A DNA stretch of 34,211 nt, taken from NCBI RefSeq assembly GCF_000520515.1, contig NZ_KI914717.1, positions 1 to 34,211 of the forward strand, read 5' to 3'. Both the position numbers and the translations under genes were made by a program. This DNA is from Arthrobacter sp. H20. GTDB lineage: Bacteria > Actinomycetota > Actinomycetes > Actinomycetales > Micrococcaceae. The notes beneath the pieces were generated by a model, which was not told where the DNA came from, ran no database searches, and was given only the letters and a program-made list of their open reading frames with translations. Below, piece after piece: positions 21,772-29,184 of this stretch. Position 1 is the stretch's first letter. Each line of letters starts with the position of its first letter.

Positions 21772-23858
21772 GATGCCTCCTGACTGACTTCGCCTTGGGC
21801 CTGGACCGCGGTGATGGCGACAGTATTGACGATGTCCTCGACAGTGCAGCCGCGGGATAGATCGTTAACCGGCTTCCGGAGACCCTGCAATACCGGTCCA
21901 ACGGCTACGGCGCCGGCCGACTGCTGCACCGCCTTATAGGTGTTGTTCCCGGTGTTCAGGTCGGGGAAAATGAAGACGGTCGCCTGACCCGCGACCGAGG
22001 ACCCGGGAAGCTTCGATTCGGCCACCGAGGCGTCGACTGCCGCGTCGTACTGGATGGGCCCCTCCACTGGAAGATCCGGACGCAGCTTCCGGACCAGTTC
22101 GGTGGCCCGGCGCACCTCGTCGACCGCACCGCCTGAGCCCGATTCGCCGGTTGAATAGGAAAGCATAGCCACCCGGGGATTCACGCCGAACTGCTGCGCT
22201 GTCTCAGCCGATGCAACTGCGATATCGGCCAGCTGCTCGTCATTGGGATCGGGGTTGACCGCACAGTCGCCGTAGACCAGCACACGGTCGCTCAGCAACA
22301 TCAGGAAGACCGATGAGACAATCTTCACGCCTTCCTTGGTCTTCACAAACTCCAGCGCTGGGCGAATGGTGTTGGCAGTGGTGTGCGCTGCACCGGACAC
22401 CATCCCGTCCACGTTTCCGAGTTGTACCATCATTGTCCCGAAATATGCACCTTCGAGCATACGTTCCCTGGCGTTCTCGATTGATACGCCCTTGTGGGAA
22501 CGGAGGCGCACGTATTCGGCAGCGAAGTCCTCGCGGAGCTCTGAGGTCGCCGGATCAATCAGGGTGAGCCCGGTCAGATCAATACCCTGTCCAGCCGCGA
22601 GTTCGCGTATTTTGGCCTCCGGCCCAAGAATGGTCAGGTCGCAGACGTCCCTGCGATGCAGGATTTCGGCGGCCCGCAGAATCCTTGGATCTTCGCCTTC
22701 GGGGAGGACTATGTGCCGGCGCTGAGACCGTGCCCGCTCGATCAGGTCGTGCAGGAACCGCAAGGGAGTCATCGTCAGCGCCCGCGGGAGTTCCAAACGC
22801 TCAAGGAGTTCCCGTTCGTCTACCTGGCGCGCCCAGGCACCCAGTGCCGCTGCAGCTTTTCGCCGCAGCCCGGTGGCGATCTCGCCGCGCACTTCGCTGA
22901 CCCGTCGCGCAGCGGTGTACGTGTCGTCGTCGATCGCGAACACGGGGAAGGGTGCCTGCGCCAGGAGGGAGAGAATCGTGGAATCGGGGGACAGGCCACC
23001 GGTGAGAATCATCCCGGCCGGCACCGGAAACTCAGCTGAGAACGACGACGCAAGGGTTGCCACCATGACGTCCGCCCGGTCGCCGGGGACGATCACCAGG
23101 GCGCCGTCAGTCAGCTTGTGCAGGAAGTTGGCCACGTTCATGGCGGCTACCTTAATTGAGGCAACATCCCGCTCAAGGGTGGGGCTGCCCGCAATCTGGC
23201 GCGCACCAAGCGCCCGGGCCACCTCGCCGACGGTGGGCCGGGAGATTTCCGCGAGTTCGGGAATGACGTAGACGGGCCTGCCGGACCGCCCCGGCCGCAC
23301 CTGCGCGCTGATCTCGGCGACGGCGTCGTCTGCTGCCCGGTTGACCATCATGGCCAGCAGTGAGACCTGCGCTGCGTCCAGTTCGCGCCGGGCGACGTCG
23401 ACGGCGTCGGCCGCCTCGGTCACCGACATCTCCTTGGCATTCACCACCGCCAGCACCATGGCGCCCAGATTGTTGGCCAGGCGGGCGTTGAGATCGAACT
23501 CGACGGGTGCATCGTGACCACTCAGATCGGTGCCCTCAACGATGATGACGTCGCAGTCCCGTGCGATCTCGCTGTAAATGGCCACGCAGCGGGTATCGAT
23601 CTCCTCGCGCTGGCCTTTGACCAGGAGAGCGCGTGCCTCAGCGCGGGTGAGACCACCGCGTGCGCGTGCCGGTGGCAGGTCAAATGAGCGCTGCATCAGG
23701 TTGACCATGGGATCGGACTCGATATCATCCCCTTCGACGATGGGCCTAAAGAACCCCACCCGGTCGGAGTGCCGGTGCAGCATGTCTGCCAGCCCCAACG
23801 AGATGAGGGACTTGCCTGAGCCTTCAGTCATGGCGCTAACGTATATTCCGCGAGTCAT
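21768..23858 (-). CDS. pta: Phosphate acetyltransferase (long form with N-terminal BioD-like domain)
   Basis: A 696-residue Pta, converting acetyl-CoA and phosphate to acetyl phosphate and CoA. The N-terminal third is a P-loop domain (MTEGSGKSLISLGLADML, Lys at about 16) like dethiobiotin synthetase. A DRTGG domain follows (about 215-325), then the catalytic PTA_PTB domain (about 375-690) with IVLPEGEDPRILRAAEIL, DGMVSGAAHTTANTIRPALE, FLMLLSDRVLVYGDCAVNPD and LNTGNNTYKAVQQSAGAVAV. The open frame reaches 23906, but ATG 23858 is preferred because AGGATAGG stands just before it and the domain begins there. It is the first gene of pta-ackA. Confidence 0.95.
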   Translation of the reverse strand: MTRGIYVSAMTEGSGKSLISLGLADMLHRHSDRVGFFRPIVEGDDIESDPMVNLMQRSFDLPPARARGGLTRAEARALLVKGQREEIDTRCVAIYSEIARDCDVIIVEGTDLSGHDAPVEFDLNARLANNLGAMVLAVVNAKEMSVTEAADAVDVARRELDAAQVSLLAMMVNRAADDAVAEISAQVRPGRSGRPVYVIPELAEISRPTVGEVARALGARQIAGSPTLERDVASIKVAAMNVANFLHKLTDGALVIVPGDRADVMVATLASSFSAEFPVPAGMILTGGLSPDSTILSLLAQAPFPVFAIDDDTYTAARRVSEVRGEIATGLRRKAAAALGAWARQVDERELLERLELPRALTMTPLRFLHDLIERARSQRRHIVLPEGEDPRILRAAEILHRRDVCDLTILGPEAKIRELAAGQGIDLTGLTLIDPATSELREDFAAEYVRLRSHKGVSIENARERMLEGAYFGTMMVQLGNVDGMVSGAAHTTANTIRPALEFVKTKEGVKIVSSVFLMLLSDRVLVYGDCAVNPDPNDEQLADIAVASAETAQQFGVNPRVAMLSYSTGESGSGGAVDEVRRATELVRKLRPDLPVEGPIQYDAAVDASVAESKLPGSSVAGQATVFIFPDLNTGNNTYKAVQQSAGAVAVGPVLQGLRKPVNDLSRGCTVEDIVNTVAITAVQAQGEVSQEAS

Positions 23859-24005
23859 TGACCTATCCTGCCAAACGGCGGGCTCTGTAGCCATGACGGC
23901 AGGCACATCCAGCGGTTTTATCTGCGCGGAGCTGTTATTTAGGCAGTCGTGGAAAACTTCCCCGGCACCCCTTCCACTGGGGCGCCACTATGCCAGACTT
24001 GGGTC

Positions 24006-24347
24006 ATGCTTGTAGCCTTCTCAGTTGCCCCGGCCGGAAACGGCGCCACCACGGCCGATGAAGATGACGGCTCGGTCCACGACGCAGTGGCTGAGGCCGT
24101 CAAGATCGTCCGGAACTCGGGCCTGCCGAATCAGACGGATTCCATGTTCACCACCATCGAGGGTGAGTGGGATGAGGTGATGGATGTGATCAAACGAGCG
24201 ACTGAGGCCGTCGGGAAGTACGGCAGTCGGGTCTCCCTGGTGCTGAAGGCGGACATCAGGCCCGGCTACTGGGGCGAACTCACCGGCAAAATGGAGCGTC
24301 TTGAGCAGGCCATCGACGAGATGGACGAGTACCAAGGCCACTCGTGA
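24006..24347 (+). CDS. Thiamine-binding protein-like (MTH1187/YkoF family)
   Basis: A 113-residue soluble protein of the MTH1187/YkoF-like family, whose members have a ferredoxin-like fold and in some cases bind thiamine or hydroxymethylpyrimidine. Recognisable parts are MLVAFSVAPAG, DGSVHDAVAEAVKIVRNSGL, TMFTTIEGEW-like MFTTIEGEWDEVMDVIKRA and RVSLVLKADIRPGYWGELT. No transporter gene or thiamine riboswitch is visible here, so ligand and role remain open. There is no ribosome site. CAGACT stands six bases before the ATG, so it may be another leaderless gene. Confidence 0.88.
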   Translation: MLVAFSVAPAGNGATTADEDDGSVHDAVAEAVKIVRNSGLPNQTDSMFTTIEGEWDEVMDVIKRATEAVGKYGSRVSLVLKADIRPGYWGELTGKMERLEQAIDEMDEYQGHS

Positions 24348-24434
24348 CCGAATCGCTCGGACCTGCCTGCAATGTACCTCCCCCACCACGGCCTGGCTGG
24401 GTCTGTGTTGTTAGGTGTCTCTGCCGCCGCGCCA

Positions 24435-24440
24435 TAGACT
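24435..24440 (+). promoter_or_regulatory. -10 element of a leaderless promoter for the GNAT gene
   Basis: TAGACT is followed by six bases and the GTG start at 24447. The six bases (GAGGCG) contain a partial Shine-Dalgarno-like sequence, but it is too close to the start codon to be convincing. Confidence 0.45.
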
Positions 24441-24446
24441 GAGGCG

Positions 24447-24935
24447 GTGAAATTCCCTATCCGGCGGGCCTCTCCCGACGACGCCGAGGCCTATTCGCGC
24501 ACCCATCTGCAAGGACTCCACGAAACCTACGCGCAGATCATGCCGCAGGAGTTCCATGCGCACTACGACGCCGAGCTTGACTCGCTGGTTACGAAGCGGC
24601 GAGAGGCGCTGGAGGCTGGCGCAGTCAGCTGGTTGGCGTTCGACGAGGCAGGCGCCGCCGTGGGAATTGCAACGTCGGGGCCGGGCCGGGATGAGGACCG
24701 TCCCGACTTTGAGCTGCACCACATCTACACGCTTGCCGTGACTCACGGCACCGGGCTTGGTCAATTGCTGCTGGACACCGCCATCGAGGAGCGGGCTGCC
24801 TACCTGTGGATTCTGAATGACAATCCGCGGGCGGAGCGGTTCTACCAACGCAATGGGTTTGGACCGGACGGCACCAACACGCTGTGCGGGCCCACCTGGC
24901 ATCACCGACCCATGTTCAGAATGCACCGGCAGTGA
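24447..24935 (+). CDS. GNAT-family N-acetyltransferase
   Basis: A 162-residue GCN5-related acetyltransferase, which transfers acetyl from acetyl-CoA to an amine. The acetyl-CoA-binding region reads LHHIYTLAVTHGTGLGQLLL (motif A, Q/RxxGxG/A form), and the C-terminal WILNDNPRAERFYQRNGFGP is the classic motif B. The N-terminal IRRASPDDAEAYSRTHLQGL with HETYAQIMP is typical of the broad Rimi-like class. Substrate is unknown. It starts with GTG at 24447. The next gene is a separate unit with its own leaderless promoter. Confidence 0.9.
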   Translation: MKFPIRRASPDDAEAYSRTHLQGLHETYAQIMPQEFHAHYDAELDSLVTKRREALEAGAVSWLAFDEAGAAVGIATSGPGRDEDRPDFELHHIYTLAVTHGTGLGQLLLDTAIEERAAYLWILNDNPRAERFYQRNGFGPDGTNTLCGPTWHHRPMFRMHRQ

Positions 24936-24955
24936 TGCTTTGCCAGCTGGACGAC

Positions 24956-24961
24956 TAGCAT
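24956..24961 (+). promoter_or_regulatory. -10 element of a leaderless promoter for the 28-residue ORF
   Basis: TAGCAT is followed by seven bases (GACACCC) and ATG at 24969, the spacing expected for a leaderless mRNA. It lies just past the stop of the GNAT gene. Confidence 0.4.
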
Positions 24962-24968
24962 GACACCC

Positions 24969-25055
24969 ATGTCTACCTTCACCGTCCGGCGCTCCGAGCC
25001 AGGCGCACCACCTGGGGGACCTGAATTGCTGGAGATCCAGATGGCGTTGCAGTAA
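24969..25055 (+). CDS. Short leader ORF (28 residues) coupled to the spermidine-synthase-like gene
   Basis: ATG 24969 to TAA 25053-25055 encodes a 28-residue peptide that begins MSTFTVRRSEPGAPPGG and ends EIQMALQ. Its stop codon overlaps the start of the next gene as TAATG. A -10 hexamer seven bases before its ATG gives it a leaderless start, while the downstream gene has no clear promoter and only a distant GGAGA near 25031. I infer that ribosomes reach the next gene by translating this ORF. The peptide has no run of one amino acid that would suggest classical attenuation, and I recognise no homologue. Confidence 0.5.
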   Translation: MSTFTVRRSEPGAPPGGPELLEIQMALQ

Positions 25056-25912
25056 TGGGCAGGCAACGCCCAGCTCGGCCCGGCAGCTCGAAGGCGCAGC
25101 CCGAAAAGGGCGATTCGGGGCCGGTCGCTGGGACCTATGACATCGACACGGGCACGTGCGAGGTGGAGCCGGACCCATTCAATCCCAACGGGTGGATTCT
25201 CAAGGTCAACGGGGTGCCGAGTTCCCACATTGATCTCAGCGACCCCCTGCGTCTTGACTTCGAGTATATGCGATGGATTGCGGCACTCGTTGAATCCCAG
25301 CGCCGCGACGGCGGGCCGTTGCGGGCGCTTCACCTGGGCGGTGGAGCTTGTTCACTGGCACGGTATTTCGCTGCGTTGGTTCCAGAAGCCCGGCAGGTAG
25401 TGGTGGAGTTGGATGGCAGACTCGCCGGGTTGGTGCGTGATTGGTTTGACCTGCCGCGAGCACCGCTGGTGCGCATCAGGGTGGGGGAGGCGCGCGAGGT
25501 GACCGAATCTCTGACCGCTGGCAGCAGGGACTTAATCATTCGCGATGTCTTTGCCGGGAGTAAGACACCCCGACCCTTGACCACTATGGAATTCACCCAG
25601 CACGCCAAGAGGGTGCTGGGCAATGGCGGCATCTACCTTCTCAATTGCGGTGACTCACCCGATCTGGCCACCGCGCGTCGTGAAGCCGCGACGATCGGTA
25701 AGGTGTTCAGCCACACGGCTGTCGTAGCGGACCCGGCCATGCTCAAGGGGCGGCGGTACGGCAATGTGATTATCGCTGGCAGCGATGTCCCACTGGATCA
25801 GGACCCCGGACTGGCACGAGTTCTGCTCGGAGGCGGGGTGCCCGCCCAGGTGTGGGGCGACGCCCGGGTGCGGAAGTTCTGCAACGGCGCCCAGGTGCTT
25901 TACGATCAGTGA
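25055..25912 (+). CDS. Spermidine-synthase-like class I methyltransferase-fold protein
   Basis: A 285-residue protein with the Rossmann fold of spermidine synthases. Its nucleotide-binding motif is ALHLGGGACSLARYFAALVP (glycines at about 95-97), followed by the acidic strand end VVVELDGRL (about 116-123) and DLIIRDVFAGS (about 159-169), where true aminopropyltransferases usually have an acidic D-x-x-D-type site. Orphan proteins of this kind in Actinobacteria are annotated as spermidine synthases, but there is no polyamine pathway gene nearby, and methyltransferase-like or other activity is possible. The N-terminal 25 residues are basic and probably disordered. The start is fixed by the TAATG overlap with the leader ORF. 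Confidence 0.75.
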   Translation: MGRQRPARPGSSKAQPEKGDSGPVAGTYDIDTGTCEVEPDPFNPNGWILKVNGVPSSHIDLSDPLRLDFEYMRWIAALVESQRRDGGPLRALHLGGGACSLARYFAALVPEARQVVVELDGRLAGLVRDWFDLPRAPLVRIRVGEAREVTESLTAGSRDLIIRDVFAGSKTPRPLTTMEFTQHAKRVLGNGGIYLLNCGDSPDLATARREAATIGKVFSHTAVVADPAMLKGRRYGNVIIAGSDVPLDQDPGLARVLLGGGVPAQVWGDARVRKFCNGAQVLYDQ

Positions 25913-25928
25913 CCACGGTCGGTCGTGG
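25913..25928. terminator. Weak hairpin between convergent genes
   Basis: CCACG (25913-25917) and CGTGG (25924-25928) can pair around GTCGGT. It lies between the stop codons of two convergent genes. The stem is short and has no T-run, so the assignment is tentative. Confidence 0.3.
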
Positions 25929-25935
25929 CGGTCGA

Positions 25936-26847
25936 TCACCCCGCGTGGGTGGTCTTGCCCAGCAGTTCGTTCTCGTACGCGGCAGTTGCGTCCCGCAACG
26001 CTGCGACCACTGCGGCTACCGCTGGCTGTCGCAGCGAATCCGGTCTGGCCACCAGCCAGTACCCTAGCCGCTCGGCGATCTCGCCAGGGAGCAAGCGGAC
26101 CAGGTCTCCATGCCGGTCGGCCATGAAGCAGGGCAGCAGCCCAAGTCCGGCGCCCGCCCGGGTGGCCTCGATATGGACAAAGACGTTGGTTGAGCTGAGG
26201 GAATCCTTCATGGTGGGCAGTAACCGCCGGGGCGCGTCGAGGCTGTCGACCTGCAGCATGGAGTCGATGAAGTAGACCAGCGGATGCTCGGAAGCCTCGT
26301 CAACGGTGAGCGGTGCAGGGTTCTCAGCGAGATAGTCCCGCGACGCGTAGAGGCCAAGCATGTATTCGCCCAGCCGCATGGCTTCGGCCCGGTGCACCTG
26401 AGGTTCGCCGACCACCACCTCAAGGTCAAGGCCGCTGCGGGTCTGCGAGGCGCGCCGGGTTGCCGCAACGATCTCGATAGTCAGACGTGGATGCTGGCGC
26501 CGGAGTGTAGCGAACGCGGGCGCGGCAATATAGGCGCTGAACCCATCGGTGGCGCTCATGCGGACGACGCCGGCTACCGGGCTGCCGTCGTCGTCGTCGC
26601 CCGCCAGGATGGCCAGCGCGGCAGCGACCCGCTCAGCGGCGGCCACCGCCTTGCCGCCCAGCTGGGTCAGTTCCCACCCTCCGCTGGCACGGACGAGAAC
26701 GTGCCCACCGAGGCTCTTCTCCAGCGCGGTGATGCGGCGCGACACAGTGGTGTGGTTCAGGTCGAGGCTTTCGGCCGCCGACGTGAACCGTCCGGTATGC
26801 GAAACGGCCAGCAGGATCAGCAGGTCGTCCGGATTCAGCTCGCTCAT
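25936..26847 (-). CDS. LysR-family transcriptional regulator (likely 3-hydroxybutyrate operon control)
   Basis: A LysR-type regulator of about 303 residues. The N-terminal winged helix-turn-helix reads LNPDDLLILLAVSHTGRFTS, AAESLDLNHTTVSRRITALE and KSLGGHVLVRASGGWELT. The C-terminal effector domain starts near residue 90 (VAGVVRMSATDGFSAYIAAP). I prefer ATG 26847 (MSELNPDD), since relatives begin there; an in-frame ATG at 26886 would add 13 residues. Neither has a good ribosome site. It is divergent from the transporter/dehydrogenase operon, the usual layout for a LysR activator and its target, so the co-inducer is probably 3-hydroxybutyrate or a product of it. Confidence 0.88.
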   Translation of the reverse strand: MSELNPDDLLILLAVSHTGRFTSAAESLDLNHTTVSRRITALEKSLGGHVLVRASGGWELTQLGGKAVAAAERVAAALAILAGDDDDGSPVAGVVRMSATDGFSAYIAAPAFATLRRQHPRLTIEIVAATRRASQTRSGLDLEVVVGEPQVHRAEAMRLGEYMLGLYASRDYLAENPAPLTVDEASEHPLVYFIDSMLQVDSLDAPRRLLPTMKDSLSSTNVFVHIEATRAGAGLGLLPCFMADRHGDLVRLLPGEIAERLGYWLVARPDSLRQPAVAAVVAALRDATAAYENELLGKTTHAG

Positions 26848-26931
26848 CTCTGCAGTTTCGCAGGTTTGCGGTGCGGATGTGGTCATTGAAGCACTGCCAA
26901 TCTGCAGGGATACTCAGTGAGGTTGCCATAA

Positions 26932-26947
26932 AGTGACAGCAGTCACA
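26932..26947. promoter_or_regulatory. CRP/GlxR-like binding site between LysR and MHS genes
   Basis: AGTGACAGCAGTCACA matches TGTGA-N6-TCACA in 15 of the positions that can be compared or are free, differing only at the first base. It lies in the divergent intergenic region, 51 bases before the transporter ATG. A role in carbon-source control is inferred. Confidence 0.55.
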
Positions 26948-26967
26948 GCACCCCCAGTTTCATTCAG

Positions 26968-26983
26968 GTGTCACTGCCGACAC
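26968..26983. promoter_or_regulatory. Second palindrome, just before the MHS transporter ribosome site
   Basis: GTGTC-ACTGCC-GACAC is a perfect five-base inverted repeat with a six-base spacer. It ends two bases before the Shine-Dalgarno sequence of the transporter gene. A regulator bound here would probably repress. The partner protein is not known. Confidence 0.4.
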
Positions 26984-26997
26984 AGAAGGAGATCGTC

Positions 26998-28380
26998 ATG
27001 AGCGTCAATCAACGCTCCCCTCAATCCGGCCAGGACCGGACCGAAACCTCAGGACTCAAAAAGGTTGTTGCCGCCTCCATGGTGGGAACGGTCGTCGAGT
27101 GGTACGAGTTCTTTCTCTATGCCACAGCCGCCACCCTGGTGTTTGCGGTGGTGTTCTTCCCCAACGCGGCAACTCCGCTGGATGGAATCATCGCCGCATT
27201 CCTGACCTACGCCGTCGGGTTCATTGCCCGGCCGCTCGGCGGGATCTTTTTCGGCCAGATTGGTGACAAGCTCGGCCGGAAGCACACCCTTCAGGTGACC
27301 ATCATCTTGGTCGGCGCCGCGACGTTCCTGATGGGCTGCCTGCCCGGATTCAACTCAATCGGTTACTGGGCGCCGGCACTTTTGGTGGTGCTGCGCTTCA
27401 TCCAGGGCTTCGCCGTCGGCGGTGAGTGGGGTGGGGCAGTCCTTCTGGTTGCGGAGCACAGCCCGAACAGATCACGAGGGTTCTGGGCCAGCTGGCCGCA
27501 GGCAGCCGTTCCGGTTGGCAATCTTTTGGCCACCGTGGTGCTGCTGACCATGTCGTTCATCCTTCCCGAAGACGAGTTCCTGGCGTGGGGCTGGAGGGTT
27601 GCGTTCTGGCTGTCGGCAATCATCGTGGTGATTGGCTACTACATTCGGACGCACGTCAGCGAGGCGCCGATCTTCCTCGAAGCGCGTGAGCAGGTGAAGC
27701 GGGAGAAAACGATCAATTACGGAGTTCTGGAGGTAGTCAGGAAGTACCCCAGGGGAATCCTCGGCGCAATGGGCCTGCGGTTTGCCGAGAACATTCTCTA
27801 CTACATCATCGTTAGCTTCTCGATCGTCTACCTGAAAACCGTCCACGAGTATGACACCAGTCAGCTTCTGCTTGCCCTCCTCATCGCTCACGTGGTGCAC
27901 TTCCTGGTGATTCCGCAGGTCGGTCGGCTCTCCGACCGCTTCGGCCGCAAGCCGGTGTACCTGGCTGGGGCAATCCTCGGTGCAACCTGGGCGTTCTTCG
28001 CTTTCCCGATGTTCGACACCCAGAACCCGGTGATCATCATCCTGGCTGTCACCATTGGACTCTGCTTCCACGCGCTGATGTATGCCGGCCAGCCGGCCAT
28101 CATGGCCGAGATGTTCCCCACCCGGATGCGCTACTCAGGTGTATCCCTCGGCTACCAGGTGACCTCGATCATCGCCGGCTCGATGGCGCCGATTATTGCC
28201 ACGGCCATCCTGCAGGAGACCGGTTCGTGGGTGGGTGTCGCCCTCTACGTCCTGGGCGCCTGTGTGGTAACTGCCATCGCCGTCATCACTCTCCGCGAAA
28301 CCAGGGGTATCTCGCTACGAGACGTCGACGCCGAGGACGCGCAGCGGCACGGTATCTCGGTCCCACAGGGTTCCGCCTGA
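26998..28380 (+). CDS. MFS transporter of the MHS (metabolite:H+ symporter) family
   Basis: A 460-residue transporter with 12 membrane segments. The opening ASMVGTVVEWYEFFLYATAA, the loop GQIGDKLGRKHTL, and RFIQGFAVGGEWGGAVLLVA are the classic marks of the MHS family (ShiA, ProP, KgtP relatives), which import organic acids or osmolytes with protons. Because the next gene encodes a 3-hydroxybutyrate dehydrogenase and overlaps it, 3-hydroxybutyrate is the likely substrate; this rests on context. ATG 26998 is chosen over an in-frame codon at 26968 because GAAGGAGA lies six bases before it. A CRP-like site and another palindrome lie upstream. Confidence 0.92.
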   Translation: MSVNQRSPQSGQDRTETSGLKKVVAASMVGTVVEWYEFFLYATAATLVFAVVFFPNAATPLDGIIAAFLTYAVGFIARPLGGIFFGQIGDKLGRKHTLQVTIILVGAATFLMGCLPGFNSIGYWAPALLVVLRFIQGFAVGGEWGGAVLLVAEHSPNRSRGFWASWPQAAVPVGNLLATVVLLTMSFILPEDEFLAWGWRVAFWLSAIIVVIGYYIRTHVSEAPIFLEAREQVKREKTINYGVLEVVRKYPRGILGAMGLRFAENILYYIIVSFSIVYLKTVHEYDTSQLLLALLIAHVVHFLVIPQVGRLSDRFGRKPVYLAGAILGATWAFFAFPMFDTQNPVIIILAVTIGLCFHALMYAGQPAIMAEMFPTRMRYSGVSLGYQVTSIIAGSMAPIIATAILQETGSWVGVALYVLGACVVTAIAVITLRETRGISLRDVDAEDAQRHGISVPQGSA

Positions 28381-29141
28381 TGGCTTCGACACCGGCTCCT
28401 CCACTCGCTGGGCGCCGGGCTCTGGTGACCGGCGGTGCCAGCGGGATCGGCGCTGCCACGGTGCGCGCTCTCGCGGCGCAGGGGGCGCATGTGACAGTTG
28501 CCGACCGGGACGGGGACGGCGCCATCGCATTGGCGCAGGAGGTGGATGGCGAATCCTGGACCGTCGACCTGCTGCGTACCGGCCAACTGGAGGAGCTCAC
28601 CCTCGACGTCGACATCCTGATCAACAACGCTGGTATCCAGGCGGTGCAACCGATTCACGAGTTTGACCCGGCCGATTTCCGGCGGATCCACACCCTGATG
28701 TTGGAGGCGCCGTTTCTGCTGATCCGTGCCGCACTGCCCGCAATGTATGAGAGGGGTTTTGGCCGGATCATTAATCTGTCCTCAATTCATGGGCTGCGCG
28801 CGTCCCCGTTCAAGGCAGCTTATGTGTCGGCGAAACACGGGCTTGAGGGCCTGTCCAAGGTGACGGCGCTGGAGGGTGGCGCCCGTGGAGTAACGAGCAA
28901 TTGCGTGAATCCGGGATACGTTCGGACCCCGCTGGTCGAGAATCAGATCGCCGATCAGGCACGGTTGCACGGGATCACCGAGGAGGATGTGCTGTCCACC
29001 ATCATGTTGACGGAGAGTGCCATCAAACGGATGGTTGAACCGGAGGAAGTGGCAGCGTTGGTGTGCTGGCTCGCCTCGGATATTGCCGGCATGGTGACCG
29101 GCTCGTCCTACGTGATGGATGGCGGATGGTCTGCTCGCTGA
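28380..29141 (+). CDS. 3-hydroxybutyrate dehydrogenase (short-chain dehydrogenase)
   Basis: A 253-residue short-chain dehydrogenase/reductase that should oxidise (R)-3-hydroxybutyrate to acetoacetate with NAD+. The cofactor motif is TGGASGIG, with an Asp (VADRDG) after the second strand that favours NAD(H). NNAG, the catalytic Ser (LSSIHGLRAS), Tyr and Lys (AYVSAKHGLEGLSKVTALEG) are present, and CVNPGYVRTPLVENQIADQA is typical of 3-hydroxybutyrate dehydrogenases. Its ATG overlaps the transporter stop (TGATG), so the two are co-translated. Together they form an import-and-oxidise unit for 3-hydroxybutyrate, from external sources or from polyhydroxybutyrate breakdown. Confidence 0.9.
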   Translation: MASTPAPPLAGRRALVTGGASGIGAATVRALAAQGAHVTVADRDGDGAIALAQEVDGESWTVDLLRTGQLEELTLDVDILINNAGIQAVQPIHEFDPADFRRIHTLMLEAPFLLIRAALPAMYERGFGRIINLSSIHGLRASPFKAAYVSAKHGLEGLSKVTALEGGARGVTSNCVNPGYVRTPLVENQIADQARLHGITEEDVLSTIMLTESAIKRMVEPEEVAALVCWLASDIAGMVTGSSYVMDGGWSAR

Positions 29142-29184
29142 CCGGCTGTGCGAAGCGGGTCAGCCAGCCAGGGAAGACCGGTCT

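Noticed and set aside
23862-23950. CRP-like TGTG...TCA motif upstream of pta
   Set aside because: It differs from the consensus at three or more of the ten defined bases.
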